This document shows positions 1 through 5,621 of a stretch of 5,621 nucleotides of DNA, in pieces (position 1 is the stretch's first letter; each line of letters opens with the position of its first letter). The stretch covers positions 1 to 5,621 of the forward strand of contig JAGXIA010000100.1 of NCBI GenBank assembly GCA_024635885.1, in the 5' to 3' direction. The position numbers and the translations under genes were made by a program. The notes beneath the pieces were generated by a model. That model was not told the DNA's origin. It was given only the letters and a program-made list of their open reading frames with translations, and did not search any database. The DNA comes from Helicobacteraceae bacterium (GTDB taxonomy: Bacteria; Campylobacterota; Campylobacteria; Campylobacterales; Sulfurimonadaceae).

Positions 1-1
1 T

Positions 2-433
2 GCTCATAGTAAATTTAACATAACCAAACGCATCAAACTTATTAATAAGAAGAAAAAAAGCATAGTTGAAGATAATTATCTATTTTGGGATATAGAAAAT
101 TTTTCCAGTATCTCTTCGATTTTTGCTGATATTATTGAGCCTTATGATATTTCAGATGAAAAAATATTCTTAGCAGCCAATCCGGACTCACTTTATCTTA
201 AAAAATCGGAATGGGAAGCAAATTTATACGATTATGGAAAAACTTTGCAATCATTTAACTTTGTAAAATGTGATCATGGAAAAAATGTAGCAGATGATGT
301 TTTGTTAGAGCAGTTTACAAGTCTAAAACTAAAAAAATGTAATGTTTATATCTTAACTTTCGACAGGGAACTCAAAGAGAGATTTTTAGAATCTACACAC
401 GAAAGCAATAATTTATTTATACTGGGCAAGTAA
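2..433 (+). CDS. Probable NYN/PIN-like nuclease domain protein, 5' truncated by the window edge
   Basis: The frame is open from base 2 to a TAA at 431-433, giving 143 visible residues. No in-frame ATG, GTG or TTG occurs before the TTG at 245, and that start would remove the best motif, so the true start lies off the left edge. The visible part opens with a Lys/Arg-rich stretch (residues 9-19). It then shows a hydrophobic strand leading into WDIENF (29-34), like the first acidic motif of NYN-domain RNases of the MARF1/YacP type. HGKNVADD follows at 92-99, matching the 'kGaaD' second motif, and YILTFDREL at 116-124 resembles the 'lvSgDsDF' third motif. D30, N33, D98 or D99, and D121 would be the metal-site candidates. 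A metal-dependent RNase role is inferred from these motifs only; substrate and any N-terminal domain are unknown. The gene converges on pyk, with 36 bp between the two stop codons. I do not recognise a specific gene name. Confidence 0.6.
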   Translation, partial: AHSKFNITKRIKLINKKKKSIVEDNYLFWDIENFSSISSIFADIIEPYDISDEKIFLAANPDSLYLKKSEWEANLYDYGKTLQSFNFVKCDHGKNVADDVLLEQFTSLKLKKCNVYILTFDRELKERFLESTHESNNLFILGK

Positions 434-442
434 CTCAATTAC

Positions 443-472
443 TGGACTTCTTGCAGTTATGCAAGAAGTCTA
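443..472. terminator. Convergent hairpin between the NYN-type gene and pyk, possible bidirectional terminator
   Basis: Bases 445-455 and 460-470 form a perfect 11-bp inverted repeat around the four-base loop GTTA. A G-T wobble (444/471) and a T-A pair (443/472) can extend it. It fills the gap between two converging genes, which is where a shared terminator would be expected. Neither side carries a good T-tract: the plus strand continues TAATCGTTC and the minus strand CAGTAATTG. It may therefore be a weak intrinsic terminator, or a 3'-end stabilising or processing hairpin. For the pyk transcript the stem starts at the last base of the TAG stop codon. Confidence 0.6.
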
Positions 473-1918
473 ATCGTTCAATGATTTAAAATATTCCATT
501 TCGTATGGGCCAAGAATACGAATCATATTCGTTGAGCCTACTACACCAACTGGATCTCCAGCTGTCAAAATATAATTCTTGTCAAACTTGAATATATTTC
601 TTTGCTCACCTTGCTTCATAACTTCACAAAGAGTTTGTCCGAAAGATTCTTTATTTACAACAAATGCGGGAACTATTCCCCAACAGATAGTCAAAAATCT
701 TGCTACCTTAATATCTGCTGTCACAGCATAAATATCACGACGAGGACGGTAACGCGATAGCTTGTGTCCAGATGCCCCAGAAGCAGTCAGACTTATAATT
801 CCCCAGGCTTCAACATCTTCACACAAGCGAACAGCAGCTTCATTAATACTGTCAGTTACATCTTCTGAATTAAATTTGTTAAATTTATTAAATGGGTATA
901 TTTTTTCAGCACCTTGAATAGCATGAACCATTGTTTCAACCGCTAATACTGGGTTATGCCCTACTGCACTTTCTTCTGAAAGCATAACTACATCCGTTCC
1001 ATCTAAAACAGCATTTGCAATATCACTAATCTCAGCACGAGTTGCTCTTTCTTTTTCAGTCATAGACAATAGCATTTGCGTTGCTGTAATTACAGGCTTC
1101 GCTGCTTCATTTGCTTTTCTAATCAGCATCTTTTGCAGGGCGGGTACCTCAAAGAAAGGCACTTCAATACCTAAATCACCACGTGCAACCATAAGACCAT
1201 CACTCGCAGCTAAAATAGCATCTATATTTTCAACAGCATCAAACTTTTCTATTTTGGCAAAAAGTTCAACATTACCGTCAAGTGTTGTTATTATTTTACG
1301 GGCTTGAATCATGTCCTGGGCATCTTGAACGAAAGAGATTGCCATAAAATCTACATTATTTTTAACACCCCACGCCATATCTTTATGATCTTTTTCAGTA
1401 AGAACATCAATTCCTAAACGTGTATTTGGAAAATTTACGCCCTTTCTTGATGATAAAACACCTGCATTTTCTACTTTTACTTTAACACTCTGCGCTGAAG
1501 CTTCAACAACACGAGTTCTAATCATTCCATCATATAAAAATACATAATCATCTATCTTCAATTGCTTTAGTATAGCTGGTTGATTAATACATGTTCGATA
1601 ATTATTTTCAGAAATTTTTGTACCAATAACAGTCTCTTGAACAAATTCTATAATATCATTTTCTTCAAGATTAAAAGGCTCATCAATCATGCCAACACGA
1701 ATTTTAGGACCACTAATGTCTTGCATTACACCTGTTAAAAGTCCTGTATTCTTTTCGGCGATACGAATTCTATTTAATACCTCTGAGTGATACTCGTAAG
1801 TACCATGTGAAAAATTTAAACGAAATACATTTACACCAGCTCTGATAAGATTTTCAATTATTTCCAAAGAATCAGATGCGGGCCCGATAGTAGCTAAAAT
1901 TTTTGTTCGTTTTTTCAT
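470..1918 (-). CDS. pyk: Pyruvate kinase
   Basis: The 482-residue product has the usual full length for a cytoplasmic pyruvate kinase, which makes pyruvate and ATP from phosphoenolpyruvate and ADP at the end of glycolysis. The N-terminal barrel begins RTKILATIGPAS (4-15). R33, N35, S37 and H38 in RLNFSHG form the substrate and cation region. The B domain spans roughly 75-165. The active-site block has catalytic K222 and metal ligand E224 in AKIEKFDAV, followed by ARGDLG (245-250, D248) and TATQML (278-283). The C-terminal domain, about 355-475, carries TASGASGHKLSRYRP, the usual effector or phosphate-loop region. GPKIRVG (70-76) has Lys72 where K+-dependent enzymes have Glu, as in PykA-type enzymes. 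An AAGAGAG Shine-Dalgarno-like stretch (1924-1930) ends 5 nt before the ATG. The 94-bp upstream gap holds a likely promoter, so pyk probably has its own transcript. In organisms that use gluconeogenic or reverse TCA flux the enzyme can be a control point, but no regulator site is visible. Confidence 0.97.
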   Translation of the reverse strand: MKKRTKILATIGPASDSLEIIENLIRAGVNVFRLNFSHGTYEYHSEVLNRIRIAEKNTGLLTGVMQDISGPKIRVGMIDEPFNLEENDIIEFVQETVIGTKISENNYRTCINQPAILKQLKIDDYVFLYDGMIRTRVVEASAQSVKVKVENAGVLSSRKGVNFPNTRLGIDVLTEKDHKDMAWGVKNNVDFMAISFVQDAQDMIQARKIITTLDGNVELFAKIEKFDAVENIDAILAASDGLMVARGDLGIEVPFFEVPALQKMLIRKANEAAKPVITATQMLLSMTEKERATRAEISDIANAVLDGTDVVMLSEESAVGHNPVLAVETMVHAIQGAEKIYPFNKFNKFNSEDVTDSINEAAVRLCEDVEAWGIISLTASGASGHKLSRYRPRRDIYAVTADIKVARFLTICWGIVPAFVVNKESFGQTLCEVMKQGEQRNIFKFDKNYILTAGDPVGVVGSTNMIRILGPYEMEYFKSLND

Positions 1919-1950
1919 TTTTTCTCTCTTGTTATTTATATCTTATAAAT

Positions 1951-1962
1951 TCTAGCATTATA
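1951..1962 (-). promoter_or_regulatory. Likely sigma-70 promoter of pyk (-10 box)
   Basis: On the minus strand the gap between ruvX and pyk contains TATAAT (plus-strand 1957-1962), an exact consensus -10 hexamer, followed by GCTAGA. This would place the transcript start near 1950, about 30 nt before the pyk ATG. No convincing -35 box lies 16-18 bp upstream; the sequence there is a run of A and T. That fits the Campylobacterota pattern, where AT-rich upstream DNA replaces a conserved -35. The surrounding DNA is so AT-rich that chance matches are possible. An alternative pairing is TTGTCC with TATACT, separated by 15 bp. Confidence 0.55.
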
Positions 1963-2012
1963 TAATATATTTCAGTATATATTCATATAAATTTGGACAA
2001 AAAATGTACACC

Positions 2013-2405
2013 CTATTTTAAACTATACAAATATCTTTGTAAAATTATCATGGCCGAAATCGAATCTATTCTGCCGTCACGAATTTGTTTTATCTCACCT
2101 TTCATCATACTTTCAGCCTCTTTTGAAGAGCCTGCTTCATCTTGATAAAATATCTCACCTTTAAAGTCAACAAGATTCATAAAATGCTCTATTCTTCGTC
2201 TCATCTCATCTTCACTGCTGCCGCCAAGTGGAATACCGATAACAACACACTCAACTTCCCACTCACGCAAAACTTTTTTAACTTCAGCAGATGCTTGATT
2301 TCTATTTTTTCTTTGCACGGCTGGCAATGGAGTTACTATATCTTTGTGTGCTGAATATGCCAAACCTATTCTTTTAAGTCCTAAGTCAATTGCAATGTAT
2401 TTCAT
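2013..2405 (-). CDS. ruvX: RuvX/YqgF family RNase H-fold nuclease
   Basis: The 130-residue protein matches the short YqgF/RuvX family in length and motif order. It starts MKYIAIDLGLKRIGLAYS, with the DxGxKRIG motif and acidic D7. VVIGIPLG (54-61) is the second core strand. Q88-D89-E90 followed by SS and an AE pair corresponds to the family's DERxTT/SxxAE block, with Ala91 in the usual Arg position. DGRIDSISAMIILQRYL (110-126) supplies the last acidic residue, D114. In E. coli YqgF is linked to maturation of the 16S rRNA 5' end, and in some bacteria RuvX acts on Holliday junctions; the sequence cannot choose between these. The start lies 4 nt after the mnmE stop, so translation is probably coupled to mnmE. 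Only a weak purine stretch (AGGTAAG) precedes the ATG. It appears to be the last gene of the yidC-side cluster, with no clear intrinsic terminator after it. Confidence 0.93.
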   Translation of the reverse strand: MKYIAIDLGLKRIGLAYSAHKDIVTPLPAVQRKNRNQASAEVKKVLREWEVECVVIGIPLGGSSEDEMRRRIEHFMNLVDFKGEIFYQDEAGSSKEAESMMKGEIKQIRDGRIDSISAMIILQRYLYSLK

Positions 2406-2409
2406 ACTA

Positions 2410-3750
2410 CTACTTACCTAAACAAAAAGAGCCAAACATCTTGTCCAGCATTTCATCATTTTCAAAGGGTCTTGTAATTGATGCCATCTCTTTTATGGCT
2501 TCATTTAAATGAAAAGAAAATATTTCAAGTTCTTGGTCTTCTAATGGAATAAAGGCTTCTTCTATGTTAGTTAAAGTATTTTGCACAGCAGATATTTGTC
2601 TTTGAGAAATCAGCATTATTTCATCAGAACTATTAGTTCTGTCCATAATATTTTCTAAAACTTGTATAAGTGAATGTACACTCTCTTTTGAGTTTAACTC
2701 CAGATCAAACTTCAATTCCACATGCCCAAACTTTTGTTCTAAATCTATTTTGTTTTTAATGTAGATAACTTTTTTATTTTTAGTATGAGAATCTATAAGA
2801 GAGATGATTTGCGCGTCCTCGTCATCTGCTTTGCGTGAGCTGTCAAAAAGTGCAATTACTATGTCACTCTGCTCAATTGCTTCAAGTGAACGTTCAATCC
2901 CAATACGTTCAATCTCATCATTAGCTTCTCTAATTCCGGCAGTGTCTACAATTTTTATGAGATGGGTCCCAATTTTGACCTGCTCTTCTATAGTGTCTCT
3001 CGTTGTACCGGCGATATCGCTCACAATTGCACGGTTATAGTTCAATAAAGCGTTCAGTAAAGAACTCTTTCCAACATTTGGCTTACCTATAATTGCAACT
3101 TTAAAACCTTGCATAAGACCTTCTCTGGCTTTACTGGCAACTAAAGTTTTATCAAGAGATTTTTTCAACTCATCTAATTGCGCTTTTATCTGTGCTACTA
3201 AATCTTCTGGTAAGTCCTCTTCAGCATAATCTATACTAACTTCAGAGTATGCAAGTATATGAATCATATCATCACGTATTTTTTCTATATACTCTTTGAG
3301 CGAACCCTTCATCTGCATGGCTAATATTTTTGCAGCATCTTCACTTTTTGCTTCTATAAGCTGCGCTATGGCTTCTGCTTCACTCAGGTCTATTCTTCCG
3401 TTGAAGAAGGCTCGTTTAGAAAACTCACCAGCAGTTGCAAGTCTTGCTCCGTGTGCCAGAGTAGCCTTTAGAATGCTCTGTGCAACTATAAAACCGCCAT
3501 GACACTGAATTTCGACTACATGTTCTGCTGTAAAAGAGTAAGGAGCTTTAAAGTAAATAACGATGGCTTCATCTATGAGTTCATTCTGTGGATTATAAAT
3601 ATTTGTAAGAGTTGCATATCTTGGAGAAAAATCTTTTTTATTTGTGAGTGTTTTTGCAATTTGCAGAGCTTTATCGCCACTGATTCGTATAATGGCGATT
3701 GAGCCTATGCCATTTGCCGTAGCAATGGCAGAAATAGTATCATTATTCAT
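2410..3750 (-). CDS. mnmE: tRNA uridine-5-carboxymethylaminomethyl(34) synthesis GTPase MnmE (TrmE/ThdF)
   Basis: The 446-residue protein is full length. With MnmG, MnmE installs the (carboxymethyl)aminomethyl group at wobble U34 of certain tRNAs, using a folate one-carbon unit and GTP hydrolysis. The N-terminal folate-binding and dimerisation domain (about 1-118) starts with DTISAIATANGIGSIAIIRISG. A helical domain follows, interrupted by the G domain at about 215-375. G-motifs seen: P-loop GKPNVGKSS (222-230), GTTRDT (248-253), DTAG (269-272) with the family's catalytic Glu at E281 in DEIERIG, and NKID (333-336). The G5 segment is NSK (353-355) instead of the common SAK. The protein ends FCLGK, the C-terminal Cys motif (C443) needed for modification; CIGK is the more usual form. 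The start follows the jag stop by 5 nt with no visible Shine-Dalgarno, so reinitiation after jag is likely. Downstream, ruvX begins 4 nt after its stop. Confidence 0.97.
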   Translation of the reverse strand: MNNDTISAIATANGIGSIAIIRISGDKALQIAKTLTNKKDFSPRYATLTNIYNPQNELIDEAIVIYFKAPYSFTAEHVVEIQCHGGFIVAQSILKATLAHGARLATAGEFSKRAFFNGRIDLSEAEAIAQLIEAKSEDAAKILAMQMKGSLKEYIEKIRDDMIHILAYSEVSIDYAEEDLPEDLVAQIKAQLDELKKSLDKTLVASKAREGLMQGFKVAIIGKPNVGKSSLLNALLNYNRAIVSDIAGTTRDTIEEQVKIGTHLIKIVDTAGIREANDEIERIGIERSLEAIEQSDIVIALFDSSRKADDEDAQIISLIDSHTKNKKVIYIKNKIDLEQKFGHVELKFDLELNSKESVHSLIQVLENIMDRTNSSDEIMLISQRQISAVQNTLTNIEEAFIPLEDQELEIFSFHLNEAIKEMASITRPFENDEMLDKMFGSFCLGK

Positions 3751-3755
3751 TTTAT

Positions 3756-4715
3756 TTAGTTGGAGTGATAATCATTTATAATGATATATTTCAGACCGTC
3801 CCGAGTTGAGCGAATGGCTACATACTTGTCAGCATATTTTTCACGAAGTTCTCTTAAAGCAATCTGTACCAATACTCCATCAAGAATTTTTGTCTGTGCT
3901 CTACCGTCTCTATTTACATTTTCACAAACATTGACTAAGTATCTTGAAACTGCTTCTTCTTGATTTTTCAAAAATTCTGCAATCTCTAAACGTAGTTGAA
4001 CTTGATACTTAGTATTTATCCAGTTAAAAATCATATACGAGAGTGCTTTGTATCTGTAACCCTCTTTACCAATAAGAAGAGCTGCATCTTCACCTTTAAA
4101 TTCAATAAGCAAAGTACTTTCGTCATAGACACTAACATCAATCTCATCAATTTTAAAACAAGTTAAATCAAAAAGTTTGTTTATTTCCTCTTTAACAATT
4201 TGTGCTGTTTCAGATAAATCGAAAGTATCAATATCCTCGTTAAAAGATTCATCTGCATAAACCGGCTCATAATGCATATCATCTTCATCATCTTGGGTAC
4301 TTACAAAAGATGTAGGCATGATTGTATGATTTAAAGTAGTATGTGTAGTGCTTACTTTATCTTCTTTTATTTCTTTTTTTGGACTAGAATACTTTTTAGT
4401 TTTAACTAGTGTTTCTACTTTTGCTTCTGGCTTAGTCTCTTTTTTCGCTTTAGTCTTTGTTCTCTTCTCTTGTAAATCACTTTTATCTACTGTTTTTGTT
4501 TCTTTGATTGGGAGTTTAATCTTAGGCTCTACAGCTTGTTCTGCTACTTTTTTTTCTTTTGTAGCAACAATTACTGCACTCTTTTTAAAAAGTCCTAAAA
4601 ATCCTTTATTTGGATATTGGACTACTTCTACTTTTAACTCTGTAACTGAACACTCTAATGAAGACGCCGCATTTTTATACGCCTCCTCAAGTGTTAGAGA
4701 CTCTATCTTAATCAT
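3756..4715 (-). CDS. jag: Jag/KhpB family RNA-binding protein (Jag-N, KH, degenerate R3H)
   Basis: The chosen start at 4715 gives 319 residues. It places the Jag-N domain at residue 1 (MIKIESLTLEEAYKNAA, then KGFLGLFKKSAVIVA at 37-51) and has a GGAAAAG site just upstream. An ATG at 4781 is in frame but would add a 22-residue basic tail lying inside yidC. Domain order: Jag-N 1-51; low-complexity Lys/Glu/Thr linker 52-125; acidic segment 141-166; KH-like domain about 172-245 with a GKEG loop (216-219) matching GxxG; R3H-like C-terminal domain about 250-319. In the R3H region the expected Arg and His of R-x3-H appear to be G280 and Q284. KhpB proteins bind RNA, often with KhpA, and affect cell-envelope growth in Gram-positives. 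From memory, the H. pylori homologue HP1451, also between yidC and mnmE, was described as a regulator of the VirB11-type ATPase HP0525. Function here is inferred as RNA binding. The gene overlaps the yidC 3' end by 8 nt. Confidence 0.9.
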   Translation of the reverse strand: MIKIESLTLEEAYKNAASSLECSVTELKVEVVQYPNKGFLGLFKKSAVIVATKEKKVAEQAVEPKIKLPIKETKTVDKSDLQEKRTKTKAKKETKPEAKVETLVKTKKYSSPKKEIKEDKVSTTHTTLNHTIMPTSFVSTQDDEDDMHYEPVYADESFNEDIDTFDLSETAQIVKEEINKLFDLTCFKIDEIDVSVYDESTLLIEFKGEDAALLIGKEGYRYKALSYMIFNWINTKYQVQLRLEIAEFLKNQEEAVSRYLVNVCENVNRDGRAQTKILDGVLVQIALRELREKYADKYVAIRSTRDGLKYIIINDYHSN

Positions 4716-5621
4716 TTTTCTTTTCCGTAATCTCTTTAGTCTCAGGGTGTTTATGTTCTTCAATCTTTGCATCTTTAGCATTTTTCATTTGCTGGTTAAC
4801 AACAAACTGCTGAGCAATTGAGAAAAGGTTGTTTACAAACCAATAAAGAACTAAACCTGATGGGAAAGTTAAAAAGAAAAATGTAAATATTACTGGTAAA
4901 AACTTAAATACTTTTGCTTGCATTGGGTCAGTAAAATTATTTGGAGTAAGCTTTTGCTGATAATACATTGAAGCACCCATTAGGATTGGTAAAATATAGT
5001 AAGTATCCATTCTAGATAAATCTGTTATCCATAGAGCCCAAGGAGCACCTTGAAGTTCAACTGCATTTAGAAGTACGCGATATATAGCATAAAATACCGG
5101 TATTTGTAAAAGCATCGGCAGACAACCGCCAAGTGGATTTGCACCATGTTTCTTGTACATATCCATAACAGCTGCGTTCATACGCTGCGGTTCACCTTTA
5201 TATTTCGCTTGAAGCTCTTTAATTTTTGGAGAAATTTCCTTGATTTTTTGCATAGAAACCATGCCCTTGTATGTTAAAGGGTAAAGGATAGTTCTGATTA
5301 TAATTGTTAATGCAATAATAGACCAACCCCAGTTTCCAAAAATTCCATGTAACCATGATAAAAGTTTAAACAGTGGTTTTGAAGCAAAAGTAAACCAGCC
5401 ATATTCTATAGCATTTGTTAATACTGGGTTTATCGCTTTTAAAGTCTTGTGATTTTTCTGACCTAAGTAACCATGAAAACTCATCGTCGGCTGTGCATCA
5501 AAATATACTACTGGATTATCTTTTCTGTCTCTTTCTACAATCACATTAGTCTCTTTATCAAAGCCATACATAATTGTTGCTGAGTATTGATCAAAAGCAG
5601 AGATAAATTCGACGCCGGTAA
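4708..5621 (-). CDS. yidC: Membrane protein insertase YidC, C-terminal part; 5' end beyond the window
   Basis: The frame is open through the right edge, giving 303 visible residues of a protein usually a little over 500 long in Gram-negatives; the edge residues TGVEFISAFDQYSATI continue into the visible part, so the ATG at 5571 is internal. YidC inserts inner-membrane proteins, alone or with SecYEG. Counting from the first whole codon at the edge: the end of the periplasmic P1 domain is 1-75. The first conserved core helix lies at about 97-116, with the groove Arg R109 in LTIIIRTILYPLT. A charged cytoplasmic helical hairpin follows at about 120-160, then NPLGGCLPMLLQIPVFYAIY (161-180). ELQGAPWALWITDLS (188-202) links to YYILPILMG and DPMQAKVFKFLPVIFTFFF (231-249). 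FPSGLVLYWFVNNLFSIAQQ (252-271) forms the last helix. A Lys/Glu-rich cytoplasmic tail ends the protein. Its GATTAA end overlaps the jag start (ATGATTAA). Upstream genes are not in the window. Confidence 0.97.
   Translation of the reverse strand, partial: TGVEFISAFDQYSATIMYGFDKETNVIVERDRKDNPVVYFDAQPTMSFHGYLGQKNHKTLKAINPVLTNAIEYGWFTFASKPLFKLLSWLHGIFGNWGWSIIALTIIIRTILYPLTYKGMVSMQKIKEISPKIKELQAKYKGEPQRMNAAVMDMYKKHGANPLGGCLPMLLQIPVFYAIYRVLLNAVELQGAPWALWITDLSRMDTYYILPILMGASMYYQQKLTPNNFTDPMQAKVFKFLPVIFTFFFLTFPSGLVLYWFVNNLFSIAQQFVVNQQMKNAKDAKIEEHKHPETKEITEKKND
4720..4726 (-). promoter_or_regulatory. Ribosome binding site supporting the 4715 start of jag
   Basis: Read on the minus strand, ACGGAAAAGAAAA directly precedes the ATG at 4715-4713. 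The GGA core (4724-4726) lies 8 nt from the start codon, within normal Shine-Dalgarno spacing. It sits inside the last codons of yidC, so ribosomes finishing yidC pass over it. It favours this start over the in-frame ATG at 4781. Confidence 0.6.

Noticed and set aside
53..59. Run of seven A in the left-edge gene as a programmed frameshift site
   Set aside because: The same frame stays open and encodes the motif-bearing domain downstream, so no frameshift is needed. A-runs are expected in such AT-rich DNA.
245..433. A separate 62-residue gene starting at TTG 245
   Set aside because: It is the tail of the frame open from base 2. Starting there would remove the WDIEN motif and the first half of the NYN-like domain.
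1984..2012. Possible terminator after ruvX (TGTACA palindrome followed by six T on the minus strand)
   Set aside because: TGTACA is a self-complementary 6-mer with no loop, and no stem of useful length precedes the T-run. Read-through into pyk cannot be excluded.
2018..2045. Six-base stem TACAAA/TTTGTA with a GATA loop near the ruvX 3' end
   Set aside because: It is short, all but two pairs are A-T, it lies within codons for the conserved C-terminus, and no T-tract follows directly.
2142..3702. Several short plus-strand frames opposite ruvX and mnmE
   Set aside because: They lie antisense to well-supported conserved genes, match no family I know, and lack operon context.
4716..4781. Longer jag with an in-frame ATG at 4781, adding 22 Lys/Arg/Leu-rich residues
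   Set aside because: The addition lies wholly inside the yidC coding sequence, precedes a well-defined Jag-N start, and would give a 74-bp overlap. The ATG at 4715 has a plausible ribosome binding site and the normal family N-terminus.
4348..4821. A 157-codon plus-strand frame with a hydrophobic-looking product
   Set aside because: It is antisense to the Lys/Glu-rich linker of jag and the yidC tail. Its Phe/Leu/Ser richness is the complement of Lys/Glu codons, and it has no recognisable family.

Overview
The window is AT-rich, gene-dense bacterial DNA. Five genes lie on the minus strand and a partial gene converges on them from the left edge. The protein sequences, the order yidC–jag–mnmE, and a promoter with a TATAAT box but no clear -35 element all suggest a Campylobacterota (epsilonproteobacterial) chromosome, perhaps a Sulfurimonas-like free-living member. 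The order matches the HP1450–HP1451–HP1452 neighbourhood that I recall from Helicobacter pylori. The genus is inference.

Layout from left to right: (1) the 3' end of a plus-strand gene encoding a probable NYN/PIN-like nuclease domain; (2) a short convergent gap filled by a perfect 11-bp hairpin; (3) pyk, pyruvate kinase, minus strand, with its own 94-bp upstream region and likely promoter; (4) ruvX/yqgF, mnmE, jag (khpB) and the 3' part of yidC, all minus strand and packed with gaps of 4 and 5 nt and one 8-nt overlap. Transcription of this cluster enters from the right edge, so yidC is the most upstream gene seen and ruvX the last before the pyk promoter.

The yidC–jag–mnmE–ruvX group is a housekeeping cluster. 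It covers membrane-protein insertion (YidC), RNA binding (Jag/KhpB), wobble-uridine modification of tRNA (MnmE) and probable pre-16S rRNA processing (RuvX/YqgF). Pyruvate kinase looks separately transcribed and metabolically unrelated. No gene-free stretch longer than 300 bases exists, and I see no tRNA, rRNA, CRISPR array, insertion sequence or phage feature.

I do not see a clear undescribed system. The points most worth a second look are the NYN-type gene cut by the left edge, a Jag protein whose R3H motif has lost its namesake Arg and His and whose linker separates basic from acidic charge, and a pyruvate kinase with the Lys signature associated with K+-independent enzymes.
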